From Trileptium ribeirensis (taxonomy: Eukaryota > Nematoda > Enoplea > Enoplida > Thoracostomopsidae), in NCBI GenBank assembly GCA_030248225.1, contig JASANE010012348.1, positions 1-62,887 of the forward strand: a stretch of DNA of 62,887 nucleotides, given 5' to 3'. Each line of letters begins with the position of its first letter. The stretch's first letter is position 1. Made by a program: the position numbers and the translations under genes. Positions 34,701 to 49,700 of this stretch are shown piece by piece. The notes beneath the pieces are model-generated. The model was not told the DNA's origin and made no database searches. It saw only the letters and a program-made list of their open reading frames with translations.

Positions 34701-37700
34701 GCCGTTGGAAAAGTTCTTCGCTAAGAAACGGCATAAACGGTGATATTAGGCGAAGTCCAATGTCAAGTGATGTGTACAGAATTTCGCGTGATTCAGCTTT
34801 CGCCATTTCATCGTTCGACATCATTACGGGTTTGATACTTTCCTGAAAAAGACAACAGAAACGTCGATATATTGGCATTTCGAATGGAAACGTGTTAGTT
34901 ATACAACATTAAAACACATAATTTGTAATGCATTACACTAAAATACATCTAGAGGCATTTTGAAAAAGCTAACACATGTTCAACTAAGCTCTATCCTTAA
35001 ACAAGAACATAAAACCTACATTCAAACGTGGTTCATTAGTATTCGATTCACATTAGCACGAGTGCTTACCGTCTTGAATCTAACATGATTATCCAGGACG
35101 TCAGAAAATGTCGACAGAGCTGTGATTAGAACTTACCACCAAAGGCTTTACACGACGTCGTTCTAATCAATCAGCTGTTCAGCCGATATTGCGAACTGTA
35201 TACCTAGATTCGATAACAACTACTATTTTACAACACCATTATGTGGCCAGAACAAAAAGCTTTAAAAAGAGCCAACAATTATGATCATCATAACGGCATC
35301 GATATTTCTGCTCTATTAAAACGCAATTAATCAGAGCTAACAGTACCGATTGTATTACAGGCGCTCTCTGGGCTCTACAATTTGGGAACGAGAAGAGGAC
35401 TGGAATTCCCAAGTGCCCACGGCGAATTTTTTTTGATCCCCGCAGTAAAAACACTCAACTGACATAAACATAAATAGACCAAAATTTTTGCCAATATGCT
35501 ACTCTAAAACGCCAAAATTTGAAATTAGTTTAAAAATCACTTTTACTTAAAAATCTGTAGCGTTTTCGCAGCGTTTTGAACACGATGTTTTCAGCTTTCT
35601 CCGAAAACTCTAAACTTTGATAATGTCTAACAATTCAAACCGGGTGCCCCATTTCAAGTGCCAAATCGGGCGCACCGGATTCCGAGCAGGGGAGTCACAG
35701 TTCATGTCTTCCCCCCCAAAAAAAACAAAATATATTTTAGCAAATGGAGAGCCTAGAGTATTAGCGCAGAAAGCATACACAACAAAAGATGTACTGCGAC
35801 CTACCAAAAATATATCACACAATTCGTACAGCCAAAAATTATAGATTGCCGATGTGACCTGATTGAATTCGTATGTTTCGAAACCTGAGTTGGACAGTTC
35901 GATCGCGGCCGTACATCGACTCAAAATCCAACGGTTCATTAAGCTAAGCGTTGGCGAAAACTGTAAAAACAACAATATCACTGTAATCACCACCGCGAGA
36001 ATAACCTTACTCGTTTCGTGAATATTTTTGATGTCTGCGATAAAAAGGACAATTTTTCTCAAATTGCCTGCCACACGTCCTTGTAGATTGAAACAGCAGT
36101 AATACGTGTAGTACTGCAATCTTTTGCTAATATTTTTAGTGGAACGATAAAACCATCGTCTATCCCACACTGCTGAAATTAAGAAACATTTGGCTTTTCT
36201 AATACGCTGAACAGCAATTACTTAATCAAGATTAAACGTGATATAAATATGACCTTGTAAACTGCATATTGCTGACACGAATTTTCGAAAATAGCGACTG
36301 ATTGTGTAAAATCTGTGTCTTTGTTTCTTTATGTTAAACAAAATTCCCATCACTGATTTGATTTAGTAGTTCTAAATTTGGGACCCGCGTAAGAACGAAC
36401 CTTGAGGATCTTGCTTACCGGATCCAAATATTAGCTAGTCCTGATGCAAAAAAATCCGAAACAGAACCATGTTACCGTAATGATACTTACCGTAAACTGA
36501 GGAGCTGGCCGAAACTCGGGACCCAAATTGATCATAGCAAACCTGCTTGCGTTCCAGAGCTTGTTGCAGAAAAATCGATAGCCTTGTACGCGCAGTACGT
36601 CGAGGTTAATGTCGCGACCTAAAAATAAGCAAAATATTGTCACAAACGAAACGATTTCCGATGCCTGGAAGTTTAGCGAGCGACTCTTAACAGGATGGTA
36701 TCGAATTGTATTTTAAGCTGAAACATTATTTTTTATTTTTAATGACACTTTTATATTTTTTGAAGCACCACACAAAGAGAGCTCAATTGAGCGATTGCGC
36801 CGTTAATCGAATGTTTATTAGGTTATCAAGCACGCTGAGTACGATAGTTACTGGTATGTTCGGACCCCAACTTAAATATATTATACCTTTTCAGAGGTTG
36901 CAACGGGTTTCAATTTGAACAAGTCGAATTCCAGGATGTAATTGTTTTCGTTTGTTTGGTTATATATCGAGTACAGGGCATCAAGAATGGTCTATACAAG
37001 GCTTCTTCGATGTGTTGAATACGATAAATATAATATCAATACTTCACGCAATTACTAATATGAATATTACGGTATGTATTTCATGACTTTTTTGCAGGTT
37101 TAAAAGGGCTTAGGGTCAAAAAAATCTATTTCCAAGCCCATCTTCAGTTGTTTGGGTGGAGGGTATCAAGAATAGTTTTTGAACAGATATTTGAGTACTC
37201 AAAATATCATCGTTTGGTTATCTAGAGTGCAACTTGAATATTTGAGTTTTTTTCAGTGGGTTTTAATTGTATTAGTGTCGACAAACTCGATTTCCAGAAT
37301 ATAGTTTGTATTATTTGTTCGTTTATGTATTGCTTCCAGGGAACTTAAAAAGGTATGTATAGGTTTTCATGGCGTGAGCACGCGAAATTAAACATGACTA
37401 TACCAGGGTTTGGCAGGATATCCGTATCAACCGATATTCGCAATATCGGTAGCGGCATTTTTTGAAGCATCAGAAAAAAAATTTGTAACTGACCAGGAAG
37501 TTACGAACCAAATTTTGTTCCCCACATAAACGGAAACATATTAGCTTAGTTTCGAGTTAACGCCGAAGTGTTTCCACACAGTAAACACATAAACGGCTTA
37601 AATCCGACGCCCGCCGTATGTTACAAACCCCTTTCTTGCTTCCTTATAACCTGAAATATCCTGGAGAACGAGTTGATGATTTGTGCGATATGATGGACCT

Positions 37701-40700
37701 GAGGACCAGGGTGCCCAGTAATAATAGTGTCTCGCTTGCGAGGATGAAACGAAATGAATGTGGTTTCATATTTAGTTGATTTCTGTTGGGTTATAGATGA
37801 GCACAAACGTGTATCTAACGTTCCGAAAAACCTATGCAGGTGGTTCTAAATTCCCTTCGTGCTATATATAAACTAATAGAGTCAATCTGCATGATGTAAA
37901 CCGAGTTAGTCGACCCTGTATTTCAGGTGCCAATCCTTATAAAAAATAAAACAGTAGTGGTGAAAAGCGAATTATACTATGCATTATAACATGTACAAAA
38001 CATGTATGTATTGATGCACACGTAAATCTGGTTACGGAATATCGGTATCGGCTGTCGGTATATTTCAATGTCGGCGAAGCCCCGCATTGAACCATGCCTA
38101 CTCATTGGTTTAAGGTCCACGATTGGCAAACCGGATTTAGCGAACGAATCTTGCCTGGCATCACTTATCTCATTATGCGCTGTTTTCTCCGCCTTCAGAT
38201 AAGCTGTTATAGGTTTTGTGACACGCAGAATAGGCAGCGTTCCTTAACTTCTATCAGATCAGCATTATTGGGCTTCAGGGGTTCCAGATATCCTAATGGT
38301 GGTATATACATCTAACACAGACCCTGTTAAACATGATTACACATAACGACAGCTATAGGAAAACACGCACGCTCTGTTTCACGCTCGCTTGCGAGACGCT
38401 TGTAATTCATTATATAAGTGTACTAGTACGTCTTGTTAAACTTACCGTGAGATGTATACGAGCAAAGAGCAAATCGTAGCGCATCGGTACCACATTCCGG
38501 AATACCATTCGGGTAGTCATGCTTCTGAAACAACATGTCTAGGGAGATTAAAATTTAAGCGACGTGAAACAAAATGAAATCCAAAAACTACGCTCACGAA
38601 CGACAAACATATCGTTTTGAAAAACACAGCTAGTAAAACAAGTAAACACTGATCTGAAAATGTAGAAGAAAAACAGCACTATTATTATGTAGAACAATGT
38701 GCAAACCCTGATTGTTCAACCCCCGTAAACCCACCATGGCTTACTTTTAGGCTATTGGATATGTTCTACCATAATTTGGCGAAGAGTAGCGCACGAACCA
38801 TTGGTTTAATCCGATGTAGAAATCACCGAAATAGATGGCCAAAGAGGTGGCTAATCTTTAATGTTGCATAGTTTGGGAAGACGTACTCAATCGGTTTCGG
38901 GTTGTGAACATGTTAAAACAACAGAAATCAGCTCGAACACCGGTCGTTTTAGTTCAGCCGTTGATCGATTTGGAGTAAAACAATTGAGGCGGTAAATACG
39001 TAAATTCAAATTACGCTCTAGATGTAGCATCGACACACGTCGAACAGTTGTTATTCAAATTTCAACAATGCCAATTTCAGAGAAACGAAGCGACGTACGA
39101 TATACCAAGTTAAGTCTGCCGAAGCAAGCAATCCGACCTAACGTCGTCTAAACTCTTGAATTAAAAAATGCGTAATTTACCAACGGAAAATCGTTTCGAC
39201 ATGGTCTCTTTCAACCCAAAACAATCTGAGTCATTCATTAGCGTTGCTGTGAAATTTGACTTAATTTTGGAAGGGAGAAACTGTTAGACTGTAACGGCGA
39301 TTACAATGAGAGGTCCACTTTAATTTGACAATCCGAATTTTAAATTCAAACTTCCTATTATTTGTAGTTGAGTCTTGTAGATCTCCGCATAATTAAATAA
39401 TTTAACAACATATTATAGTAACAGTTTCTTGAAACAAATTGACAAACCGTCGAAGTTCGCTCTTCGATACAAACGTGCGCAACAAAAACTGCTCTCAATG
39501 CTAGCCCGGGTAAACAGCTAATCTCCCAAACTGTTAGGACCTACCAATGTTTTCGGCTTCAAAACAAACACTAGATTCGGCTTTAACTCCAGTAGTTCCT
39601 GAAATACAAAATGCAAGGACTTAACGTTTTGAGCAATTTTTTGAACGTCTGTCTGTCAACTACAACTACATCATAGTACCTGGCCTTGCTTTGACCGTTC
39701 CAGTTCTTTGGGATCCAAATTGCTGCTTTCTTCAAGTTGTCGATGTAGCTGCTCCAACGAAATCCCGTGAATTACGTCGAGTGGATCGATCATGTTGCCC
39801 AATGATTTTGACATCTTTCGCCCATGAGCGTCCCTCACCATTGCATGGAGATAAACCTAAAATCACGATAATGAATATAAGTAGACCATTGTTCAACAAT
39901 GGAAAGAAAACAGTCCTTCTCAGCGTTTATCATTAGAAATACATTTTATTATGACTAAGAAATGCTCAATGTGTTCATGAATGCAACGAAAATAGTCATG
40001 TTCAGCCTTTATCATTAGAAATAGATTTTATTACGAGTCCGTGCGTCGCAAAGTGTTATTTCATTTCACCGCAAAGTAAATGCTTTTCAAAACACGATTA
40101 GTTAATAACATATACAATATAATATTGAGTTCGTTTATCTCGAAAAAGAAATGTGCCTCAAAGCAACTAGAATTTCAACACAATGATTATCTGTGTATAA
40201 AAATAATTTTAGATCAACGAGATCAAGGTACATCAGCAAAAATACCTGAGTCCAATTACAATTATTCTACAACAGTTGATACTCAGTATTTGCGATGAGT
40301 TAAAAACCTTCCGCTCATGAACACTCAACAATAATCGGCTCTGCCAATGACAACTGCTTTAGAACATTTTCTCATTTAGCAAAATGCCATTATGTTAGAT
40401 TAATGCCGACAGAACATTTTTCACAGGCAAATATGTTTAACACAACCAATTAAGCACACTATCCAAAGCAATTCCTTCCAAATAACATTTTTGTCAAAGA
40501 TTCTTTGTTTTAATGCCTTTAAAAACATTTTCCCTTCTAGAAATTTTTCCCTACTAATAAAAGCTGTAAATACTAGCCCAATACTCTTTTGTTCTAACAA
40601 GTAGTAAACAATTTATCCAGTCAAAATTAATTTAAGGGTTTCAAACATGAACTGACAGTGATTATAGCACATCTTGGAGAGCTATAGAAGAGGCAAAATC

Positions 40701-43700
40701 ATAATTACGCTATATAAAAAATATACTTGACCTCTCTCGACCTAGTATCTGTCGCCTAGAGACCAATCTGCTCAGCCAAAATTTATTTAGAACTTTAAAC
40801 AGAAGCTAGGAGCGAAATTTTGAACATTAGGGTATCTTACGCGACTAGAAAAGCCAAAATCATACTTAGCCTATCAAAAAATAAGCTTGACCTCCAGTAT
40901 CTAGTATCTGTCACGAATTTCGACAGCCAAAATGAATCTGAACGCTTCAAACTGGCACTAACATAAAAATTTGGCAATTTTGCGGGGTATGCTAGGGGAA
41001 AATGCGGTGAGAGTGCTAAAAAAGGCAAACCCATAGTAAGGGCAACAAAAATATACTTGACCTTCCCTGACTTAGTATTTATCACCTAAAAATAAACTCA
41101 ACCAAAATTAATTTAAGGGCTCCAAACAGAAGCTGAGATCAAAATTTTGGCTACTGTGGCGCCGTTTGATAAAATATTATAGTTTTTGAGCCTTCAAAAT
41201 GCTTCTCTTTCCGAATTTTCAAGCTAGACACAAAGATTAGGAAAAATATTGAGTAAATTAAGCTCCTCCACAATGTTGAGATTTTTTAATTTTGACCGCA
41301 AAATCAAGATATGACCTCAAACCGAGTAAAAATCTGACATTTAGACCTCAAAAATACCGAGTGTGCATATTTAATAATGGTATTGTTTCCTCAAACTAAT
41401 ATTAAAACCACCGAATTATATTAATATTATGCCAAAAATACTGAAGACCTATTTTGATATCTCACCGCAATATCGACGTATGCCCCTAAATGAAAAAAAT
41501 TTGCAATCAACACGCAGATCAACACCCCTATTCTATATACATCACTTGTAAAACACAGCGATTTTAGGGTTAATTGTAACGCAGCGCTGCAGAACTAGCA
41601 ATAGGCCCCACATCGCCAATTATTTTTGAAATCTTCCACACAGATCTACCGAGTAGGTCGGTGGCTGCCCTGTGTCGATCACTCAATTTTCAGGAAAAGC
41701 AAAAAACCAAAATAACAAAATCTTCAAATTGAGTGTACACGCACACCTGTGAAGATATCGAAAAAAAACTGTCCCGAGCGGGCGACCCAAATAATTTATG
41801 AACTCGAAGAACACCACCAAAAATTCATCCCAGGAACGCCAGGTCCTACTAATAAAATACCACAAAGACGAATATTATCAGAATTCTTCAGAAGAAACGA
41901 GACGGTCAGGGGTTTGTGCCTTCTCTCCGAGAAGCCACGATTAAACGAACAGATGTATCTAAGTACGAAACAGCAAACCTTACCTCTTTGAACGGCAAAT
42001 TCATCCCAGGAACGCCAGGTCCTACTAATAAAATACCACAAAGACGAATATTATCAGAATTCTTCAGAAGAAACGAGACGGTCAGGGGTTTGTGCCTTCT
42101 CTCCGAGAAGCCACGATTAAACGAACAGATGTATCTAAGTACGAAACAGCAAACCTTACCTCTTTGAACGGCAAATTCATCCCAGGAACGCCAGGTCCTA
42201 CTAATAAAATACCACAAAGACGAATATTATCAGAATTCTTCAGAAGAAACGAGACGGTCAGGGGTTTGTGCCTTCTCTCCGAGAAGCCACGATTAAACGA
42301 ACAGATGTATCTAAGTACGAAACAGCAAACCTTACCTCTTTGAACGGCAATTGGCCCATTAATTTTTGACCAAAAAACACCATTCTGGCCACCCAAAAGA
42401 ACAAAATATCGTGTCCGGTCTCCAGCAAATCTCCCGGATAGAAATTCGACAAATCTGGTGTCTGAAACAATTATAACTATTTTGCCATAATAAAGTATAA
42501 CATAGTAATATTGCTAAATACTAGTTTTTAAAAATATTTTGCTTAAAATATATTATAAGAAATCCATTTTGTAACGTCATATGAGCGTTCAAACTATTGT
42601 GTATTCAAAACAACATTTTCTAACATTGGACAATATAGTTTTCCTCGGCATAAACTCTTGTAATAAGATCTTTAACATTTACGAGAACGTCGTACAATCT
42701 TGATATCTGTACAGATTTGCCGGCAAACAGATTTGTTGGCTTGTCACGGAATACAACCGAAAATATTATGGTTGTAAATTTTCAATCTTCAGCAAACCTT
42801 GTAAAAAAGCGATGTATTACTGAAAACAAAATTACATTTTTGACTTTTAAGCAAAAATTCTAAAAAACAGTCTAATTCTATTTACGTCTAAAATCCACCG
42901 TCACCTACAACATACCGGCAAATATGATGCAAATCAGTCTATTTGAGCACAATTGATATTTTATTGCAGATAATAATTGAAACAAATCTTATAAGCGAAA
43001 AGAGCTAGCGATTGTAAAGAGTCTCAACCACTAGGCCCCGTTCAAACGTAGTGGAAAACCCTATCCGACTGGTGGGCACATTACATCAGATCCGATCTGA
43101 TACGGTCGAATGCTGTATCTATTGTGTACTGTATGTATTTTTTGACACCCGTCCTCCGAACGGGGTTCGATAGTGCGCATACTATATCACACCTGATGCA
43201 ATGCGAACACTCCATGTACAATGTACGTGCAAACCGAGTCGTACCAGAGGTAACGTTAAAACGCCCTAAGGCCACCGTAAACTTCTTGTCTAGTTTGTGT
43301 TCAGCCAGCTATATGGTTAATCGATTCAAAGCAAAAAGTATCATACCGGTCGGTCCGCAACGAAGCTAGTATCCTGCAAGCAAGGACGAACCGAAGCAAG
43401 TGTGGTTTCATTTTTAAGTTATCGTTTTTTAATCACATGTAACAGACTGTTTTATGTAAACACCACCGTAAAAGCTGTTGAACCAAGAATTCATTGAAAA
43501 TCCTAAAACCTCGTCGGCAAAAACCATCGTAAACAGCTGATAACGCATCAAGTATTTGTGCCGGTCTGTAGATAACGAAACATCGTATTCAGCCTACCGG
43601 AAAAACTACATAGACAATTCTCGCTGACCTGTACGCAATACATAACCACACAACTGAAGACAGACTACACTCTGAAAATCGGGTCCATTGACCCAAAACC

Positions 43701-46700
43701 TATTGAAACCCTCGAAAAGGCATAAAATATGCTCGACTTTAGATAACCACATCATTGTATTCAGCCTTCAGAAATAGCTATACATACACCTGCAATCAAT
43801 AATCAGAAGTCTGAAAACGAACTACATTTTGGAAATGGGGTTTGTAAACCATAAAATCCTTGAAACCCCATGAAAAAGTATAATACAGTCAATTTGAAAT
43901 ATACATAACCTAACCATCGTATCCAGCCTGCTTGATAATCTAATAGGCACTCATTGTAAGGTAGAATAAGCAATAGCACGGGGAAGTTTGAAAAATAGTA
44001 TTTCTGGCAAAGGGTCGACCAGCGTCCCAGAGGATGGTCTCACAAAATAATCGTGGTCTGCAAAGTTGTAGATCTCCATGAGATGATTCTGTTTGGGGTC
44101 GTTGAGAACTCAGTGAGGTGGAGCCTGTGTCGCGAGATACGGGCTGCGAAATAATGATACCCGTAGGACCAGATTTGACAAAAACCCTTGGAAACATGTT
44201 TTCGCTTTTTGACCCGGAAGATGGAGCCAGAGCTGTTCGCGAAAGACACATCTTCTTCATTTTTGCTATTGAACGAAAAAATTGTCGAAATCTGTCCATC
44301 CGAAAATGAGTTATGAATGACAGACACAAACAAAAAAAAAGAAATTTTCACGATTCCCCCACCCCAGCCTCAGTGGAAACTCCGCTCGCTCCGTTTCAGT
44401 AAATATTGTCATGTCGTGAATTAGAACGGCTAACACCATCCTGTGAACCACCAAAAATTTCCCCCTCCTCGCCGACTAGTGGCCGATGAAAATACCTTGT
44501 CCGGCCAGCCGAAAATTGAAAACGGAAATAACGCCGACGAAAACCAAGTATCGAGAACGTCTTCATCTGCAACAAAAATAAATTATTAAACGAATGTGCC
44601 AAAATTACTATTCGCCAAAAGTCATGCAAAAAAGGGCTGCAGATACAAAACAAGCAGTGTGCTCTACCTATTGTTTCGGGGTATACCACATAACGAGGCT
44701 TAAATTTTATCTATCACAAATAAGAAACCGTCTATCAATGTTCATATTAAGAAAAGACGACATCAAATTAGCGTTTTGTCGATCGAATGATAGTAACTAT
44801 ATAATAAATTAAAAAGTTTCTCCAGAAGTCATTAATTTTAATAGGTAACGTAATAATTTAAAAAAATTGTGCGAACTCTGTTACAATCCCTAGGAGTACC
44901 CGTCATCCTAATATTTGATTCCATTCACTGACCAATAAACCTGAAAAAGTTCATACTATACCCACCAGAAATGAATGTCACGTTTTGAGTGAGCGAGTAG
45001 TATTATAAAACGTTTCGAGCAGCAAGCAACAGTCATTTCTCGCGAGTACTGTAACACGATGTTGTATAGTTGCACGAACAACATTTTTAATAATTCATCT
45101 ACATCGCAAGCTACATAATTACAAAAAACTTATCACATTAGTATTTTGATTCCATCATCACATCCTGTACATATTTGCCACAAAAATCTATAGTTCATCC
45201 AACAAACAATTTGGTATCCTGATTTCAAGGAAGAAGATATATATATTCAAAGCAATAAAAATGTTCTCAAAAGTGGAGTATGATATTGTTACATTAGCAA
45301 AACAAAGCATTCATGAACGGCAATGCCTCACAAGCCGTGTAGTCAAGTTAGATACAGGTTGAATTGGGAAAACTAACAGCAATATTTTAACAAGTTTACC
45401 CCATTCTAAACGAATCTTGTCCTTTCGTAGTTTGAATTTGACTGACGCTTTTATCAGCGCCTCATCCTTTGTTCTTCCGCTGACCCAATAGTCGTTATCC
45501 CATGGCTGAAATTGAATTACACTGAAAATATGATCAAATATTAACAGCCATTTCATGATTCAACGCAAAGATAGTGTTTCGCTTCAAAAAAGAATGATAC
45601 ATTTTTTACTTTTTTTTTTAATAAATGTTTTATATTTTTGGAAATCCCGCTTTTAAATCGTTTGTAACTAAACAGCCGTGCGTTTTCGGCAGGAAATTGT
45701 GTCGTTCACATTAAGATGCGTTCAGCAGCCACATAGTTTAACTAGCCTTGCGCTACCATTGCACATAAAATGTACGTATAGCGCGGCCATTTGCTCATAA
45801 TTTGTACAATAGCAGTGACCATCGCAACGGGATTTGTGCAGTAGTAGAGACAATTTATTTTTGAAATGCGCAATGTTAACGACAATGTCTACATTGTTTA
45901 TATTGCATAAACAATGTAGACATAGTCGCTACCATTGAGCATTTTGATGAATAAATTGAAGCGTTTAGTGCAACAAGGTGCTAAACGCTACATTTTGTGT
46001 TGCAATCCATCAGATTACTACTGCAGTACGGACTCGTATTTCCTAATATTGATATAGTACATAATTTATAAACGCCATAAAAACAGATTATAGTTGCATA
46101 GCTGCAATTCTGAAAAGTTGCTTAGCAAATTGTTGTGCCAAGCCAAATGTGTAAACTCAATACAGCATAGTGCTAAGCACCACAGACACATAATGTCATC
46201 TAACTGTGCTCTCAAGTTTTAAAATAATAATAAAGGCGTTGAAATACAATTTCAAGCGACAAATGTGCAAAGACGTTTAACTCACTTTTTTCTTATTTTC
46301 GCACTTTCCTACGAATGAAATTGTTAGTCAACTTTGTTGATCGGTGCCATCGTCGCCTGCCACAATAGCTTCGTAGAACGGTCGGTAAACATGCGGAAAG
46401 AATTGCAGTTGGTTTTGGATATCGCTTCACTTTTTTGGATTGATCGGTCGCCCACATTTTGTCTACGTCTACGTTGATCAACGGTCCTATTTTTGGCGAT
46501 AAATCTTAGGAATTTTCCAACGCTCGGTCTCCTTGAGCGTCATTCGATACTTGAACGAATCAACCTTAGAGACGCGAGCCCATCGAATGTCCTTGAACAG
46601 AATCTGATGTTTTTAAGTGTTTTTCGTTTGTTTATACAACTATCTGCATTGCAGCGGAAATGTCTATTAAATTTAGCATACGTCCGCAATGTTTATAATT

Positions 46701-49700
46701 TCGAAAAGCGACTTATTCTGGGCTTCCTGGATTATAGTCAGATATTGGAAGGCAGAATAAGCTGTTTCTGTTTTCCTAAGTATTTTCACGATGAACGAAA
46801 AATCTCTGTCACTATCAAGTCGATCGTGCACAACAGCAGGAATCTTATGATCGATAATGCTGAAACGGCCTATATGAACCAATAACGTCATAGTGTGAAG
46901 ATATAAAGACTTTTATTCTAGTCATCGCGCGAGTCTGACCAGGATGTCAAATGTTTTACTTGCATACTCCTGAAGCTGGATAAAAGCCAGCACACACGAC
47001 CAAATCCAAAACTTCCACGACCAAGCTGATCTTCTGTCCTTGAAGCTTTTACCATCAGCAAATTCCAAGCACGTCAAGTATACCTCAGTTGTCCCAAATA
47101 AAAGGTTCGCGAAATAGTAAATCGTGATAAAGAAATGTTTTTTTGCACGTCAAATGTTATGTAAACCGTATCTGGCCATGACCCTGTATGGCAGCGGTCG
47201 GCTATTATAATTTTCAGGATATTGTCGCCTTCTCATTTGTACTCAAACCAACCATTCCCTTACACCGTTCACGCGGCCGTTCATCGATGGCGGGAGTTTC
47301 AAAACCAGGCTAGATCCGGAAACGAAAACGTTTTTATAATAATTTTCAGTTACATCCTGTGCACCGCTAGTGTGTTATTGTTGTAAACACAATATATGCA
47401 TTATAGGTAGACTGGGTGAGACTTAAATAATGACGGTGGGACTTTAGTGGTGCCAACAATGGATTTATTCCGTTGGGAAGATTGTAATATGATCAATAAT
47501 TTGTTGTCTGAGTATTTGTTGGCGAAAAGATGGGGATTACAAGGCTACCTGACAGGCCGTCGTAAGGTCACCATTGAAATCAATTTCGTCTTGGAAAGTG
47601 CATCGACTTGTATTTATCATACATTTTTTCATTAATGTCAGCAGAACGTTTCTTCACGCAACTTGTCAAATAAATACTTTTAGCAAACGTAAGCTTGGCC
47701 GGACTGATGATAGCGCTTTTGAATGTTTCGTAGCCAAGTTCAGGATTTCTAGTTCGTTTCATGGACCGCTGTTCACTTCTTGATCCAGAATTACTTTGGT
47801 TGCCGTAAATATCTCAGTTATGGTTTTCACTAGTGTTACCTTTGTTTTGTGTGCTGCAATTGTTATTACGGACGTTGTTAATACCATAATTATTATTTTT
47901 GTGGTCGGAATCGTCATGCGATACGACACTGCTTTTGGTAATTGCGGATTTTGACACTGTTTTCGCTTTCAAAATACTCTACTTGATACAGAGTGATGAT
48001 CATCGTCTTCCGAAGACTCCAGCGTTGTTCGACTCTCGTCTGATTCGTTTTCCGAAAATTGATTAAACAAACATTGCAATTCTGCTAGAGTTGACTAGAT
48101 AGTTACAGATTTCACTGCTATTCTCTCGTCCATTCTGAACTACAGTGTCATACCACCTTTAACATTTGTAGTAGTATATCCGAAGACTCGAGAGATGTGA
48201 CGACGTTGGGTTCGATGTTTGTGCAGTACGGAATACAGCTCTCGTTTTTGTGTGTATATTGAACAATTTTAGTTCGTGACAAAAAGAATAAGTTTTTCCA
48301 TGGCAAGTTTACGATCATAGTTTCGCGGCTTAGCTTTTTTGGAGAACCAATGCTAATCTTGGTGAATGAAATGGTATGACGGCTTTCGGTTTCCCGTAAG
48401 AATAACGACTGTCACCAAAAAAATAAAAACTATATTATCAATTGCAGACATATCACCTTTTACTATTTATTACTTCAAACCCTAATCGCATATTACAGTT
48501 AACAATTATGTGGTTTAGTAGCAGTGACAATCATACATCAACTAATCTTTTCGATATTATATTTTATACCTAATTAACCTTTTTATTTGATGGTCCTTCA
48601 TTTATGTTTTACAAGCAGTTCGACAACAACGATATATTTGACTCGGATCACTTACTGAGTAATACAGATCTGGATATTCTTGATATTATTACTACAGCTA
48701 ACAACAAACCGGCCATCAATGAAACGGACATCTCTCCTTTACATCGCATTCGTGTTCGATTCGAACCCACACCAATAGTAGTTTCTTTCATCGTAGTAGC
48801 CACCAATAGTAGTTTCGTTCATATTTGTTCAATATAGATTTGAATCGGAGCGTTTACTGAGTAAGACAGCTTTGGATATTCTTAATATTATTACTACAGC
48901 TAACAAGAAACCGGCCATCAATGAAACGGACATATCTTCTTTACATCACATTCGTGCTCGTTCCGAACCCACACCAATAGTAGTTTCTTTCATCAAAGAG
49001 ATAACGGCTACGCAAATAATGCGGAATACTTTCCATCTAAAACAACTAAACATTGCGCGGCGTAACAATAATAAAAAACCTATCCGCATTAGCGCACAGT
49101 ATGAACCTCGCAAAAAGAAAATTATCAGCAACTTACAAACGTGCAAGAAAGATTTGGCTAAATACAGCGTCATGGTGAAACTTCTGGAAAGTAAAGAATC
49201 ATTACAACACGAAAACAATCGCTTTGCAGTTGGAAAATTTCCCAAAGATTGGCATTGTTCGTACCATTTACCTAAATTTCGCTAAACCGAATAGACTGTT
49301 TACTTCGCGTTGTTATCTTCATTAGTTTATCATACCTACATTTTCAGTTTGGTATAATACTTACCATGGGTGTTCGAAATTTTATCTTATTGCGGGCCTC
49401 ACTGATACCTAGCAACTAGTACCGTTTCCGTTTTTTCGGGTTGGGTAGTCCAAACCTTGATACCATTTGACATTTAAAAATTAAGCTACATACGTTTCAA
49501 GATGTTTGCTATATTCTATTGGGTTTATAATAATACTAGTGCTGGTCATTTAAAGGAAACTTTGGTACGGGATCATTAATATTGGCCAGGGTGACCGATT
49601 CCGGGCTATGGTATCATGGCTAATATGGACCATACGGCTTGATAACTTTATTTACGGCGAGGAATAGGTATCACTACTATTGTACTTGCTTTCTATATTT

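Noticed and set aside
37403..38095. hAT-type MITE
   Set aside because: The ends are only loosely inverted and no 8-bp duplication is evident.
41796..42396. Several nearly identical 81-104 residue frames on both strands
   Set aside because: They are the products of the 176-bp tandem array. Only the first 42 codons above 42336 are a true exon.
46493..46885. 130-residue frame in VARS1 intron 7 as a nested gene
   Set aside because: No recognised domain or homologous pattern, and it lies among decayed repeat sequence. A length of 130 codons is not convincing on its own.
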